Below the pieces are notes generated by a model. It was given only the letters and a program-made list of their open reading frames with translations. It was not told the DNA's origin and did no database searches. From contig NZ_KQ948455.1 in assembly GCF_001514115.1 (NCBI RefSeq), forward strand, positions 48,709 to 112,708: a stretch of 64,000 nucleotides of DNA, written 5' to 3'. This DNA is from Streptomyces olivochromogenes (GTDB lineage: Bacteria; Actinomycetota; Actinomycetes; Streptomycetales; Streptomycetaceae). Within the stretch, counting starts at the first letter, position 1. Each line of letters starts with the position of its first letter. Positions 25,010 to 33,302 of the stretch are shown piece by piece. The position numbers and the translations under genes were made by a program.

Positions 25010-25411
25010 TCAGTCGGCGTGGCAGCCGAGCAGCTCCGCCGTGCCGCCGCGCGAGGTGGTACGGAGCGTGACGACCTTGTCGATACGGGAGGAGTCCTGG
25101 TCGAAACGGAAGTCCGCGCGGCCCACCTCGCTGCCGTCGTCGGCCTGCGAGCGCAGCGTGCAGTAGCCGTGGGCGCTCGCGTCCTTGCGCACCTCCAGGT
25201 GCACCTCGACCGCGTTGTCCGAGACGGCCTTGAAGGTGATCACCTCGGCGCTGATCTTGTTCGAGAAGACGTAGTAGTAGGCGAACCAGCCCATCAGGGC
25301 GAGCAGGGCCACGCCCAGCACACTGCCGATGACCTTGAGTTTCCGGTCCGCGCGCTCGTCCTCGGAGCGGCCGTACCGGCCCTCGGGCAGCTGTGTGCTC
25401 GCCGTGCTCAT
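25010..25411 (-). CDS. DUF4307 single-pass membrane protein
   Basis: 133 residues. The cytoplasmic N-terminus (EGRYGRSEDERADRKLKVIG) is followed by one TM helix at about 28-48 and an extracytoplasmic beta domain with FKAVSDNAVEVHLEVRKD and two cysteines (GYCTLRSQ and LLGCHAD) that could form a disulfide. The family is found almost only in actinobacteria, typically divergent from mca as here. Function is unknown. Confidence 0.9.
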   Translation of the reverse strand: MSTASTQLPEGRYGRSEDERADRKLKVIGSVLGVALLALMGWFAYYYVFSNKISAEVITFKAVSDNAVEVHLEVRKDASAHGYCTLRSQADDGSEVGRADFRFDQDSSRIDKVVTLRTTSRGGTAELLGCHAD

Positions 25412-25549
25412 GATCGTCCTCTCGGGGACGGGGTCCCGGAATTATTCGTCCCCCGATTCCGTCACTATAGAAGCCGCCCATGACGCCGAAACACGCCGGG
25501 CGCCGACTTGCCGACCGGCCCCACCGGCCGACTTACTGAGGATCGAGTC

Positions 25550-26431
25550 TTGACTGACCAGCTGCGACTGATGGCCGTGCACGCCCACCCCGACGACGAG
25601 TCGAGCAAGGGCGCGGCCACCATGGCGAAGTACGTGTCCGAGGGGGTGGACGTGCTGGTCGTGACCTGCACGGGCGGGGAGCGCGGCTCCATCCTCAACC
25701 CGAAGCTCCAGGGCGACCAGTACATCGAGGAGCACATCCACGAGGTACGCAAGAAGGAGATGGACGAGGCCCGCGAGATCCTCGGCATCAAGCAGGAGTG
25801 GCTCGGATTCGTGGACTCCGGCCTTCCGGAGGGTGACCCGCTGCCGCCGCTCCCCGAGGGCTGCTTCGCGCTCGAGGACGTGGACAAGGCGGCCGGAGAG
25901 CTGGTCAGGCAGATCCGTTCGTTCCGTCCGCAGGTGATCACCACGTACGACGAGAACGGTGGTTATCCGCACCCCGACCACATCATGACCCACAAGATCT
26001 CGATGGTGGCGTTCGAGGGGGCGACGGACACCGAGAAGTACCCGGAGTCCGAGTACGGCCCGGCGTTCCAGCCGCAGAAGCTCTACTACAACCAGGGCTT
26101 CAACCGCCCGCGCACCGAGGCGCTGCACAGCGCGCTGCTTGAGCGCGGTCTGGAGTCGCCGTACGGGGACTGGCTGAAGCGGTGGAGCGAGTTCGAGCGC
26201 ACCGAGCGCACGCTGACCACGCACGTTCCGTGCGCGGACTTCTTCGAGATCCGTGACAAGGCGCTGATCGCGCACGCCACGCAGATCGACCCCGACGGCG
26301 GCTGGTTCAAGGTCCCGATGGAGATCCAGAAGGAGGTCTGGCCGACCGAGGAGTACGAGCTCGCCACCTCCCTGGTCGACACATCCCTCCCCGAGGACGA
26401 CCTCTTCGCGGGCATCCGCGACAATGCCTGA
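25550..26431 (+). CDS. mca: Mycothiol S-conjugate amidase
   Basis: 293 residues from the TTG at 25550, with GAGGA 9 nt upstream; length equals the usual Streptomyces form. Mca cleaves mycothiol conjugates of electrophiles or drugs to a mercapturic acid, which is exported, and glucosaminyl-inositol. It is a LmbE-like zinc enzyme. Ligands come from AHPDDESSKG (His13, Asp16 region) and from PHPDHIMTH. TCTGGERGSILN and the tyrosine/asparagine loop YDENGGYPHPDH are also conserved. The 3' end overlaps the next small gene. Confidence 0.95.
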   Translation: MTDQLRLMAVHAHPDDESSKGAATMAKYVSEGVDVLVVTCTGGERGSILNPKLQGDQYIEEHIHEVRKKEMDEAREILGIKQEWLGFVDSGLPEGDPLPPLPEGCFALEDVDKAAGELVRQIRSFRPQVITTYDENGGYPHPDHIMTHKISMVAFEGATDTEKYPESEYGPAFQPQKLYYNQGFNRPRTEALHSALLERGLESPYGDWLKRWSEFERTERTLTTHVPCADFFEIRDKALIAHATQIDPDGGWFKVPMEIQKEVWPTEEYELATSLVDTSLPEDDLFAGIRDNA

Positions 26432-26432
26432 T

Positions 26433-26699
26433 ATGAGCGCAAGCCTGGCACTGACGCACCTCGTTCCCCTCGCCAAGGAGGTCGACGAGAACAAGGTCAC
26501 CCCCGGCGTCCTCGGTTTCATCGTCTTCGCGGCGTTGGCCCTGGCGGTGTGGGGCCTGATGAAGTCCATGAACCGGCACATGGGGAAGGTCACCTTCGAG
26601 GAGGATCCGGAGAAGCCCGGGAAGGGCGCCGCGGTCTCCGGCAAGGGGAGCGGCTCCGGTGCCGGCCCCGGCGGGAAGGCCTCGCCCGCGAAGGGCTGA
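26433..26699 (+). CDS. Small membrane protein coupled to mca
   Basis: About 88 residues from the ATG at 26433; an ATG three codons earlier at 26424 overlaps the mca stop. It has a short outer N-terminus, one TM helix at about 26-46 (GVLGFIVFAALALAVWGLMK) and a cytoplasmic Lys/Gly-rich tail (GKGSGSGAGPGGKASPAKG). This partner is usual downstream of mca in streptomycetes. Its role is unknown. Confidence 0.8.
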   Translation: MSASLALTHLVPLAKEVDENKVTPGVLGFIVFAALALAVWGLMKSMNRHMGKVTFEEDPEKPGKGAAVSGKGSGSGAGPGGKASPAKG

Positions 26700-26709
26700 G
26701 CCTGGTGTA

Positions 26710-26738
26710 CGGACTCCGGCCACGGTGACCGGAGTCCG
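26710..26738. terminator. Terminator after the mca operon
   Basis: CGGACTCCGG (26710-26719) pairs with CCGGAGTCCG (26729-26738) around a 9-nt loop. It lies between the + strand mca unit and the convergent - strand CHAT-like gene. Confidence 0.7.
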
Positions 26739-26809
26739 CACCCTCACCCTCGGCACCGTCCACTCGTACGACGGGGTCCCTCCGTACGTGGGGGCGGCCG
26801 TCGGCGCGG

Positions 26810-28129
26810 TCATGCCGTGGCCCGCTCCAGCCTGTTGTCCATGCCGCACTGCAGGGCGTACGCGAAGCCGAGCGGGTTGCTCCACGCGTCGGCGAAGTGC
26901 CGGGCGAGCCCGTGGACGATCTCGCCCGCGGTCTCCCGGCCGCCGAGATAGCGGGTCACGTACGCGTGGGCGTACTCGGCGGCGAACAGCTGCGGCATCT
27001 CGATCTGCGGCCCCAGCACCCCGCCCGCGCCCGCCTCGATGAGCGCGCCGCCCAGGCGTGCCGGCTCGGCGGTGGCGGGCAGCCCGGCGTAACCGGCGTT
27101 GAGGAACACCAAGGGGCGCTGCGCGAGCAGGGGTTCGGCGGGGCCGCGCTCGGCGAGGACCGCAGGGACGTCGATGTCCTTGCCGTCGCTCAGCCGAAGG
27201 ACGAACAGCGGGGCGCTGTCGTCGGCGACGGGTCTGAAGTGCCCGTGGCACCAGAAGTACATCAGCTGCTCGTCGAGCCCGCCGGAGCGCAGGGCGCGCA
27301 GCAGTTCGTCGCGCAGGGCGCGTTCGACGCGGACGGTACCGGTGGCGAGGGCGCTTTCGACCTCGGCGGCCCGGGTGACGCCCTGCGGGTCGATGCCCTT
27401 GTCGTGATTCAGGCTCACCACCGGTGACGAGGGCGGCAGCGGGGCGTCGTGCTCGTCGCCGGCGGGGACCGGGAAGCGTGGGTGGTGGCCGCCGGTCTGC
27501 TCGATCTGGTGCCGGTAGCCGAGGAAACGGCGGAAGGGGTCGCCGCCGGGGCCGTCGGGCCCGTCGGGCCCGTTCGCGGTGTCCTCGGGCAGCGCGAGCA
27601 TCGGCCAGGGCAGGAACAGGTCGGAGTCGACGCGGATGCGCAACGGCTCCTCGCGGCTCAGCGCGTCGGTCAGGATCTCGCCGAAGCGCCGGGTGCCCCG
27701 GCCGCCGTCGCCGAGCAGCTCCCCGTACAGCAGGTGGGAGCCCTGGCGGGCGAGCTCGTCGAGGATCCCGCGCAGTTCCTGCCGTGGCTCGGCGGTGAGA
27801 TCCGGGCAGGTGGCGTACGGGAAGTGGGGGCGGCCCCCGACCGGGATTCCGTGCTCGTCGACGGGCTGGAAGTCGACCAGCTCCCGTTTCCACAGCGCCC
27901 GCAGATGCGCCGCGGCGGCGGTGACGGCGGCCGGCTTCACATTCAGCCGCAGCGCGTGCTCGGTCGTGGACGGGGGCGCGGCCGGGCCGTACATCCGGGC
28001 CCGGATGTGGTCGTCGGCGTGGGCGTCGAGGGCGAGGACCAGGTCCGGGTGACGGACGGTGGGGGCCGGGCGGCGGGTGAAGCCGCGGCTGGGGTCCTGG
28101 ACGACCTGGCTGAGAAGTTCGCGTGCCAT
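26810..28129 (-). CDS. CHAT-domain protein lacking the catalytic cysteine
   Basis: 439 residues from the ATG at 28129, with GGAGGG 10 nt upstream; longer frames upstream are antisense noise. The N-terminal ~150 residues are helical. The C-terminal half is a CHAT (caspase-HetF-associated) fold: FLPWPMLALPED, then the active-site His295 in YFWCHGHF, then LVFLNAGYAGL, then EAGAGGVLGPQIEMPQLFAA. In active CHAT proteases the strand after the His ends LNAC; here it is LNAG (Gly346, codon GGT, one base from TGT). Unless another Cys substitutes, it is a pseudo-protease. It is the last gene of a three-gene operon with two NTPase/TPR proteins. Confidence 0.82.
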   Translation of the reverse strand: MARELLSQVVQDPSRGFTRRPAPTVRHPDLVLALDAHADDHIRARMYGPAAPPSTTEHALRLNVKPAAVTAAAAHLRALWKRELVDFQPVDEHGIPVGGRPHFPYATCPDLTAEPRQELRGILDELARQGSHLLYGELLGDGGRGTRRFGEILTDALSREEPLRIRVDSDLFLPWPMLALPEDTANGPDGPDGPGGDPFRRFLGYRHQIEQTGGHHPRFPVPAGDEHDAPLPPSSPVVSLNHDKGIDPQGVTRAAEVESALATGTVRVERALRDELLRALRSGGLDEQLMYFWCHGHFRPVADDSAPLFVLRLSDGKDIDVPAVLAERGPAEPLLAQRPLVFLNAGYAGLPATAEPARLGGALIEAGAGGVLGPQIEMPQLFAAEYAHAYVTRYLGGRETAGEIVHGLARHFADAWSNPLGFAYALQCGMDNRLERATA

Positions 28130-28134
28130 CGGGC

Positions 28135-29910
28135 TCAGGCCCTCCGCGCGGACGGGCGGGGCGCGGGAGGGGTGGGCCGGTGCGGCCCCGGATCGGACGG
28201 GACGACGTCGATGTCGGCCTCGACCTGCTGGAGGACGGTTCCGGTGGCGGGGTCCTCGACAGTGAAACGCAGCCGGTGCGCGCCGGGGCGGTGCGGGGTG
28301 AAGCGGAACTCCGCCCCGTCGGCGGGGACGCCGTGCGGGGGGTCGATCTCCGCATGGCCGAGGGAGGTCGCGCGGGCCGTGAGCGGGGGGAGCGGGACGG
28401 TGGACCACGGGTGCCCGGGCCCGGGTACGACCTCGAGGGCGATACGGGCGGGCACGTCCGGGACGGGTGCGTCGTCGAGCAGGGTCAGCCGGACGTGGGC
28501 CCTGGAGTCGTCGGGGCGGTCGCGGTCACCGGGGCGTGGGAAGCCGGGACGCGGTTCGGGCTGGGTGTAGCGGGCGGCGCGTGGGATCAGCGGATCGCCG
28601 GCCTCGGTCCACCCGAGCGTGTCCAGCAGGGCGGTGGGGTAGCGGCAGGCCAGTTCGTACGGCGGCTCGCCGCCCGGGGACGGTCCGGCTTCGGCGAGGT
28701 CCACCCAGGCCTCGCCCGCCTCGTCGCCGATCCCATGGAACACATGGCGGATCTCGGCCGCCCACTCGCCGTTCAGGAAGCGGTGGGCGGGGGAGCGGAG
28801 CGCGTACTCCAGCATGGTCCAGGCCCGCCCGTGCGGACAGTCCGCCTCCTCGAAGAGTGCCAAGGCCCCCTCGAACAGCCGGTCGGCCTCGCGCCGACGC
28901 TCGCCCGTCCCCTCAGTCCCGCCCGTCCCCCCAGTGCCGCCCGTCCCGTCCACGCCGTCCGTCCCGTCCGCACGGGCCAGGGTCAGCGCGTGGTGGTGCA
29001 GTGTCCATGCCGTCCCGAGCCGGTCGGAGACCTCACGGAAGCGGCCCTGGACGTTCGTGAACTCCTCCTGCCAGGGAAAGCCGGGCTCGTCCGCCCGTGC
29101 CACGGTCCACCACAGGTGCGCCCAGGCGGCGCCGCGCCGGTCGCCCGCGCGCTCGTGCAGCCGACGCGCCTCGGCGAGGGCGTCCGGGTCCGGGGTGCCC
29201 GACCCCGTGGCCAGCCGCGCGAGTTCGCCGACCGCCCACGCCTCGCCCGGCGTCTCACCGACCGCCCGGAACGTCTCCCGCGCGGTGTGCAGCAGCCTCC
29301 GCGCGTCCTCGGCCCGGCCGCGTAACCGGCACATCCGCCCGTACAGGAAGACCGCCCACGCCTCGCCGCGCCGGTCGCCCGCGACCTGGTGGGCCTCCAC
29401 GGCCCGCCGCAGCAGCGGTCCGGCCGCGCGCGGATCACCCCGGTCGCAGTGGACGGCGGCCCGGTCGAGCAGTGCCCAGCCGTCGGCGCATCGGTCGGAG
29501 GGGAGGGCGGCGGTGTCCTCCCGGGCGTCCGTCGTGCCCACCAGAAGGAAGGACTCCGACTCGGCGAAGGCGCCGATCAACTCGGCGAGAAGCGACCCGT
29601 CCGCCGCCCCTGCGGGGACTCCGTCCACCACCACGACGCAGGGATGTACGACGAACCCGCCCCGGCAGGCCTCGACGACCGTCCCCGCCACCTCGTCCGG
29701 CGTCCGCCCGGCCTCCCCCGACCGCTCCCCGGCGTCCGCCACCTGTAATCGGTACACCGCAAGCCCCGCCTCGTCCGCGACCTCCCGTGCCACGGCGCCG
29801 AGAAACGCGGACCGGTCCGAGTCGGGTCCGCCGCTCACCACCAGGAGCCCTCTGGTCTCCAACTCCCGCCGCCCTGCATCGAGTTCGCGCGTGCGCCCGA
29901 CGAACGACAC
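28135..29910 (-). CDS. AAA-like/TPR protein with degenerate P-loop
   Basis: 591 residues from the GTG at 29910, which follows GAGGGG by about 8 nt. It opens SFVGRTRELDAGRRELE, the typical N-terminal box of AAA_16/STAND ATPases. The Walker A is GGPDSDRS (27-34), with Gly-Lys replaced by Asp-Arg; a Walker B-like VVVVD lies at 92-96. About 300 residues of TPR-like helices follow, many containing GEAW (RRGEAWAVFLYGRMCRLRG, GEAWAVGELARLA). A slippage-prone GTGGTGGTEGTG linker sits mid-protein. The C-terminal ~110 residues look like a beta-sandwich (ARIALEVVPGPGHPW, EFRFTPHRPGAHRLRFTVED). It lies 36 nt after the STAND gene and 5 nt before the CHAT gene, so the three form one operon. Confidence 0.75.
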   Translation of the reverse strand: MSFVGRTRELDAGRRELETRGLLVVSGGPDSDRSAFLGAVAREVADEAGLAVYRLQVADAGERSGEAGRTPDEVAGTVVEACRGGFVVHPCVVVVDGVPAGAADGSLLAELIGAFAESESFLLVGTTDAREDTAALPSDRCADGWALLDRAAVHCDRGDPRAAGPLLRRAVEAHQVAGDRRGEAWAVFLYGRMCRLRGRAEDARRLLHTARETFRAVGETPGEAWAVGELARLATGSGTPDPDALAEARRLHERAGDRRGAAWAHLWWTVARADEPGFPWQEEFTNVQGRFREVSDRLGTAWTLHHHALTLARADGTDGVDGTGGTGGTGGTEGTGERRREADRLFEGALALFEEADCPHGRAWTMLEYALRSPAHRFLNGEWAAEIRHVFHGIGDEAGEAWVDLAEAGPSPGGEPPYELACRYPTALLDTLGWTEAGDPLIPRAARYTQPEPRPGFPRPGDRDRPDDSRAHVRLTLLDDAPVPDVPARIALEVVPGPGHPWSTVPLPPLTARATSLGHAEIDPPHGVPADGAEFRFTPHRPGAHRLRFTVEDPATGTVLQQVEADIDVVPSDPGPHRPTPPAPRPSARRA

Positions 29911-29945
29911 CGAAGTCCCCCTCGTACCCGAACATCCCCACCGCG

Positions 29946-32900
29946 CTAGCGCGCCGCGGTCACCGCCACCCCCATGACCTCCCGGGCGTGCCGGCTCGGC
30001 ACCATTCCCAGGCGCCAAGCCTGCCATCCCGCGCCCAGGTCGACCCCCCGTTCCAGCAAGAGCTGGTAGGCCTCCACGTAGTCGTCGAGCTTTCCGTCGC
30101 GCAGCGGGTGGCCGGTGCGGGAGAGCTGCGCCAGTTCCTCCTGGGCGACGGCGCTGCCCACTTCGAGGCCGCCCGGGGAGCCGTACGGCAGAAGGGTGCA
30201 CCTCAGGAACCTGGCCCAGTCCTCACCGCGCCGGTCCCCGTACGAGGCGAACAGGCCGGCCGCCTCGTCGCACAGGGCGAGGGCCCCCGGCGTACGGGCG
30301 TTCCCGGCGTCGACCACCGCCAGCTCCAGGCAGGTCCACGCCTCGCCGTGGGCCACGCCGATGCGCTGGAAGTCGGCGCGCGCGTCCACCAGGAGCTGGC
30401 GGGCGAAGCCCGAGTTGCGCAGGGAGCCGGTCTGGGCGGCCCGTTGGTCGCGGGTGACGCGCGCCGAGTGGTGACGGGCGCAGGCGAGCCCGTACACGTC
30501 CCGCATCCGCGAGAACATCGTGCGGGAGCGTTCCAGTTCACGGACCGCCTGGTCCAGGTTGCCGGTCTCCTCCAGGGACTGGCCCAGGTAGTAGATCGTC
30601 CATGCCTCGCCGCGCGCGTCCTCGTTCTCCCGGTGCCGGGAGGCCGCCTGGCGCAGGTCCTCGGCCGCGGTGGACGGGTCGCCGTCGACGAGGCGGGCGC
30701 GGGCCAGCTGGGTCAGGGCCCAGGCCTCGCCGCGGGCGTCGCGCGTACGGCCGTACAGGTCGAGGGCGTCACGCAACTCCCGTTCCGCGCGCGGAACGTC
30801 GCCCATCCGCAGGCCCAGCTGGCCGAGCTGGAAGTGGGCCCACGCCTCGCCGTGCACGGACTCGCCCGCGCGGTGCAGGACCAGGGCCTCGGTGAGCAGG
30901 TTCAGGGCGAGGGCGAGATGGCCCCGGTCGCGTTCCACGGCGGCCAGCGCGTGCATCGTCCACGCGCGGTCCGTCTCCAGCTCGGGGGAGGCCTGCAGGT
31001 CCATGGCCTCCTGGAGCTTGGCGGCCGCCTCGGTGAGGTTGCCCTGGTGGTGGAGGGTGATGCCGAGGGAGCCCAGGGCCCGGGCCGCGCCCGCGTCGTG
31101 GTGCGCCTCGAAGTAGAGGTTCACCACGGACGACAGGGTGGTGTGGGCCTTGTCCAGCTCGCCGAGCTGGCGGGCCGCGATACCGGTGCGCCACTGCACC
31201 GAGCGCACCAGCAGTCCCTGGTCGACGGCCTGCGTCAACTCGCTGATCTCGCCCAGGCGGTAGAGGTCGCCGCGCAGCAGGCAGTAGTCGCACAGGGCGC
31301 CGAGGAGGTTCAGTACGGCCGCTTGGTTCACGCCTTCCGCGTGGCGCAGGGCGGCCGTGATGAAGCTCGACTCGTCGTCCAGCCAGCGCAGGGCCGCGTC
31401 GAGGGACGTGAAGCCGTGCGGTCCGAACTGGTCGGCTCGTGTCGACGTCTTGCCGTCGACCAGGCGGATCACCGCGTCGGCCAGCTCCGCGTAGTTCACG
31501 ATCAGGCGCTCCTGGGCCGCCGTCCGTTCGGACGGCTCCTCCTCGTCGAGCAGCCGCGCCTGGGCGAAGCCTCGGACGAGGTCGTGCAGCCGGTAGCGGC
31601 TGCCGCGGACGTGATCGATGAGGCCCGCCTGCGCGAGCGCGGTGAGGTGGCGGGTGGCCTCCTGTTCGTCCGTCGCCAGCAGGGAGGCAGCGGCGGCGGC
31701 GCCGAGCGAGGCCCGGCCGGCCAGCGCCAGCCGGCGCAGCAGGCGCCTCGCGGTGTCGGTCTGGTCGGTGTAGCGCAGCCACAGCACCCGCTCGACCGGC
31801 TCCACGGGGCCGTACGCGCCGAGGTCGGAGGCCAGCTGGCGCGGGGTGCGCGGGCCGAGGGAGGAACCCGCGATGCGCAGGGCGAGGGGGAGGCTGCCGC
31901 ACAGCTCCCGTACCCGGTCGGAGGCCTCGGCGTCGTACGGGTCCGGCTTCTCCTGCGCCGCCGCGTTCAGCAGTTCCTCGGCGCCCGCCGCGTCCAGGGC
32001 GTCGACCGGGAGCTGGTGCACCCAGGCGGGGAGGTCGGCGGGCAGGTCGAGCGGTTTGCGGGCCGTGACCAGGACCAGGCTGTCCGAGCGCTCGGGGACC
32101 AGGGTGCGGACCTGCTCCGCGTCGCTCGCGTCGTCGAGGACGATCGTGACCGGCAGGCCCGTCAGATGCTGGTGGTACAGCTCGCCGAGGCGTCTGGCCT
32201 GCTGGTCCTGCGAGGAACGCTCACGGAAGAGGAGCTGCTCGCGGGGTGCGCCGAGCCGGTTGAGGAGGTGGAGCATGGCGTCGCGGGTGGTGAGGGGCGG
32301 CTCCTCGGTGCTGTCGCCGCGCAGGTCCACCACGCACGCGCCGCGGAACTGGTCCTTCAGGCTGTGCGCCGCCCGGATCGCGAGGGTGCTGCGGCCTGAG
32401 CCGGGGGCGCCGTGCAGGACGACCACGGTCGGCTTCGTCTCGGTGCTGGCGCGCGCCGCCTGCACCCACTGCGCCACCCGGGACAGCTCGGTCCGGCGCC
32501 CCGTGAACGGGCCGGCCGGCTCGGGAAGCTGCCCGAACGACTGCTCCAGCACGTTGCGCCTGCGCGCGGCGGCACTCTTGTCGGTGCGCCGCAGCTGGGG
32601 CGCACCCTGCTTGGCCCCCGCGGAGGCGCTGAGCACCCGCTGCTGATCGAGGAACGGCCGGATGCCCCGTACCTCCAGCGCCGTCAGCCACTGGAGCCGC
32701 AACTGCTCGGGGCCGCCCGGCTGGCCCAGGGCTCCCGCCCGGCGGCTCGCGGCCGGTACGTGCGAGGCGGTCACCTTGAGCACGGTGGCCGCCGCGCCCA
32801 CCACGGCGACGGTCGCCCCCGCGCCGACGGCCGTTGCGGCCCCCGTGCCCAGCGCCAGGTCCGCCGCGCAGGCCGCGACGGCGGCAACCACCGCCACCAG

Positions 32901-33146
32901 CAGGGGAGTTCCGGCGCCCTCCCGGGCATACCGCTGTCCGAACGTCAGCCGTCCGGCCTCCGCCTCGTCCAGCGCTCGGGTGTACGCCCCGTACTCTTCG
33001 GCGGCGGCCTCCGCCATGGTGTCGAGCGCGGCCCGGGCCCGCGACAGCAACACGGCCCCGTCGCTCCGCCCGCCCGAGCGCCGTGCCTCTTCCTCCACGG
33101 CCCGGGTCAACAGCCGCTCGGCCTCAGCCCGATGGCCTTCCCGCAT
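29946..33146 (-). CDS. Membrane-associated STAND NTPase with TPR sensor
   Basis: 1066 residues. N-terminal helices (1-75) are followed by two hydrophobic segments (about 81-98 and 106-125), then an NB-ARC-type domain. Its P-loop is GAPGSGRST (246-254), with Arg in place of the canonical Lys. Walker B is VTIVLDDASD, LVLVTARKPL a sensor-type strand, and GSLPLALRIAG the GLPL motif. A winged helix (RYRLHDLVRGFAQARLL) follows. The C-terminal ~450 residues are TPRs with a recurring GEAW motif (GEAWAHFQLGQLGLRMGD, GEAWALTQLARARLVDGD, GEAWTIYYLGQSLEETGN). The same GEAW-type repeats occur in the second operon protein, suggesting the two recognise or bind a common partner. It probably signals to the CHAT-like protein. 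Confidence 0.85.
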   Translation of the reverse strand: MREGHRAEAERLLTRAVEEEARRSGGRSDGAVLLSRARAALDTMAEAAAEEYGAYTRALDEAEAGRLTFGQRYAREGAGTPLLVAVVAAVAACAADLALGTGAATAVGAGATVAVVGAAATVLKVTASHVPAASRRAGALGQPGGPEQLRLQWLTALEVRGIRPFLDQQRVLSASAGAKQGAPQLRRTDKSAAARRRNVLEQSFGQLPEPAGPFTGRRTELSRVAQWVQAARASTETKPTVVVLHGAPGSGRSTLAIRAAHSLKDQFRGACVVDLRGDSTEEPPLTTRDAMLHLLNRLGAPREQLLFRERSSQDQQARRLGELYHQHLTGLPVTIVLDDASDAEQVRTLVPERSDSLVLVTARKPLDLPADLPAWVHQLPVDALDAAGAEELLNAAAQEKPDPYDAEASDRVRELCGSLPLALRIAGSSLGPRTPRQLASDLGAYGPVEPVERVLWLRYTDQTDTARRLLRRLALAGRASLGAAAAASLLATDEQEATRHLTALAQAGLIDHVRGSRYRLHDLVRGFAQARLLDEEEPSERTAAQERLIVNYAELADAVIRLVDGKTSTRADQFGPHGFTSLDAALRWLDDESSFITAALRHAEGVNQAAVLNLLGALCDYCLLRGDLYRLGEISELTQAVDQGLLVRSVQWRTGIAARQLGELDKAHTTLSSVVNLYFEAHHDAGAARALGSLGITLHHQGNLTEAAAKLQEAMDLQASPELETDRAWTMHALAAVERDRGHLALALNLLTEALVLHRAGESVHGEAWAHFQLGQLGLRMGDVPRAERELRDALDLYGRTRDARGEAWALTQLARARLVDGDPSTAAEDLRQAASRHRENEDARGEAWTIYYLGQSLEETGNLDQAVRELERSRTMFSRMRDVYGLACARHHSARVTRDQRAAQTGSLRNSGFARQLLVDARADFQRIGVAHGEAWTCLELAVVDAGNARTPGALALCDEAAGLFASYGDRRGEDWARFLRCTLLPYGSPGGLEVGSAVAQEELAQLSRTGHPLRDGKLDDYVEAYQLLLERGVDLGAGWQAWRLGMVPSRHAREVMGVAVTAAR

Positions 33147-33302
33147 GTCACGTCCCCCTCCGGCGGCAACTCCTCTACGTTCAAGTGTCCTTGGTGGGGG
33201 GCGTGAGCGCGAGGGGGCCGAGATCGCGAGGCTGGTTCGGTGACTTGGAGATCACTCGCTCGTTCTTATGACTGTCGGTCTAAAAGTCGAACGGGGGAGA
33301 TC

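Noticed and set aside
29097..32399. An 1,100-codon open frame on the + strand opposite the STAND operon
   Set aside because: High GC keeps antisense frames open. Composition is Arg/Gly/Val-rich noise, and the minus strand carries clear NB-ARC and TPR motifs.
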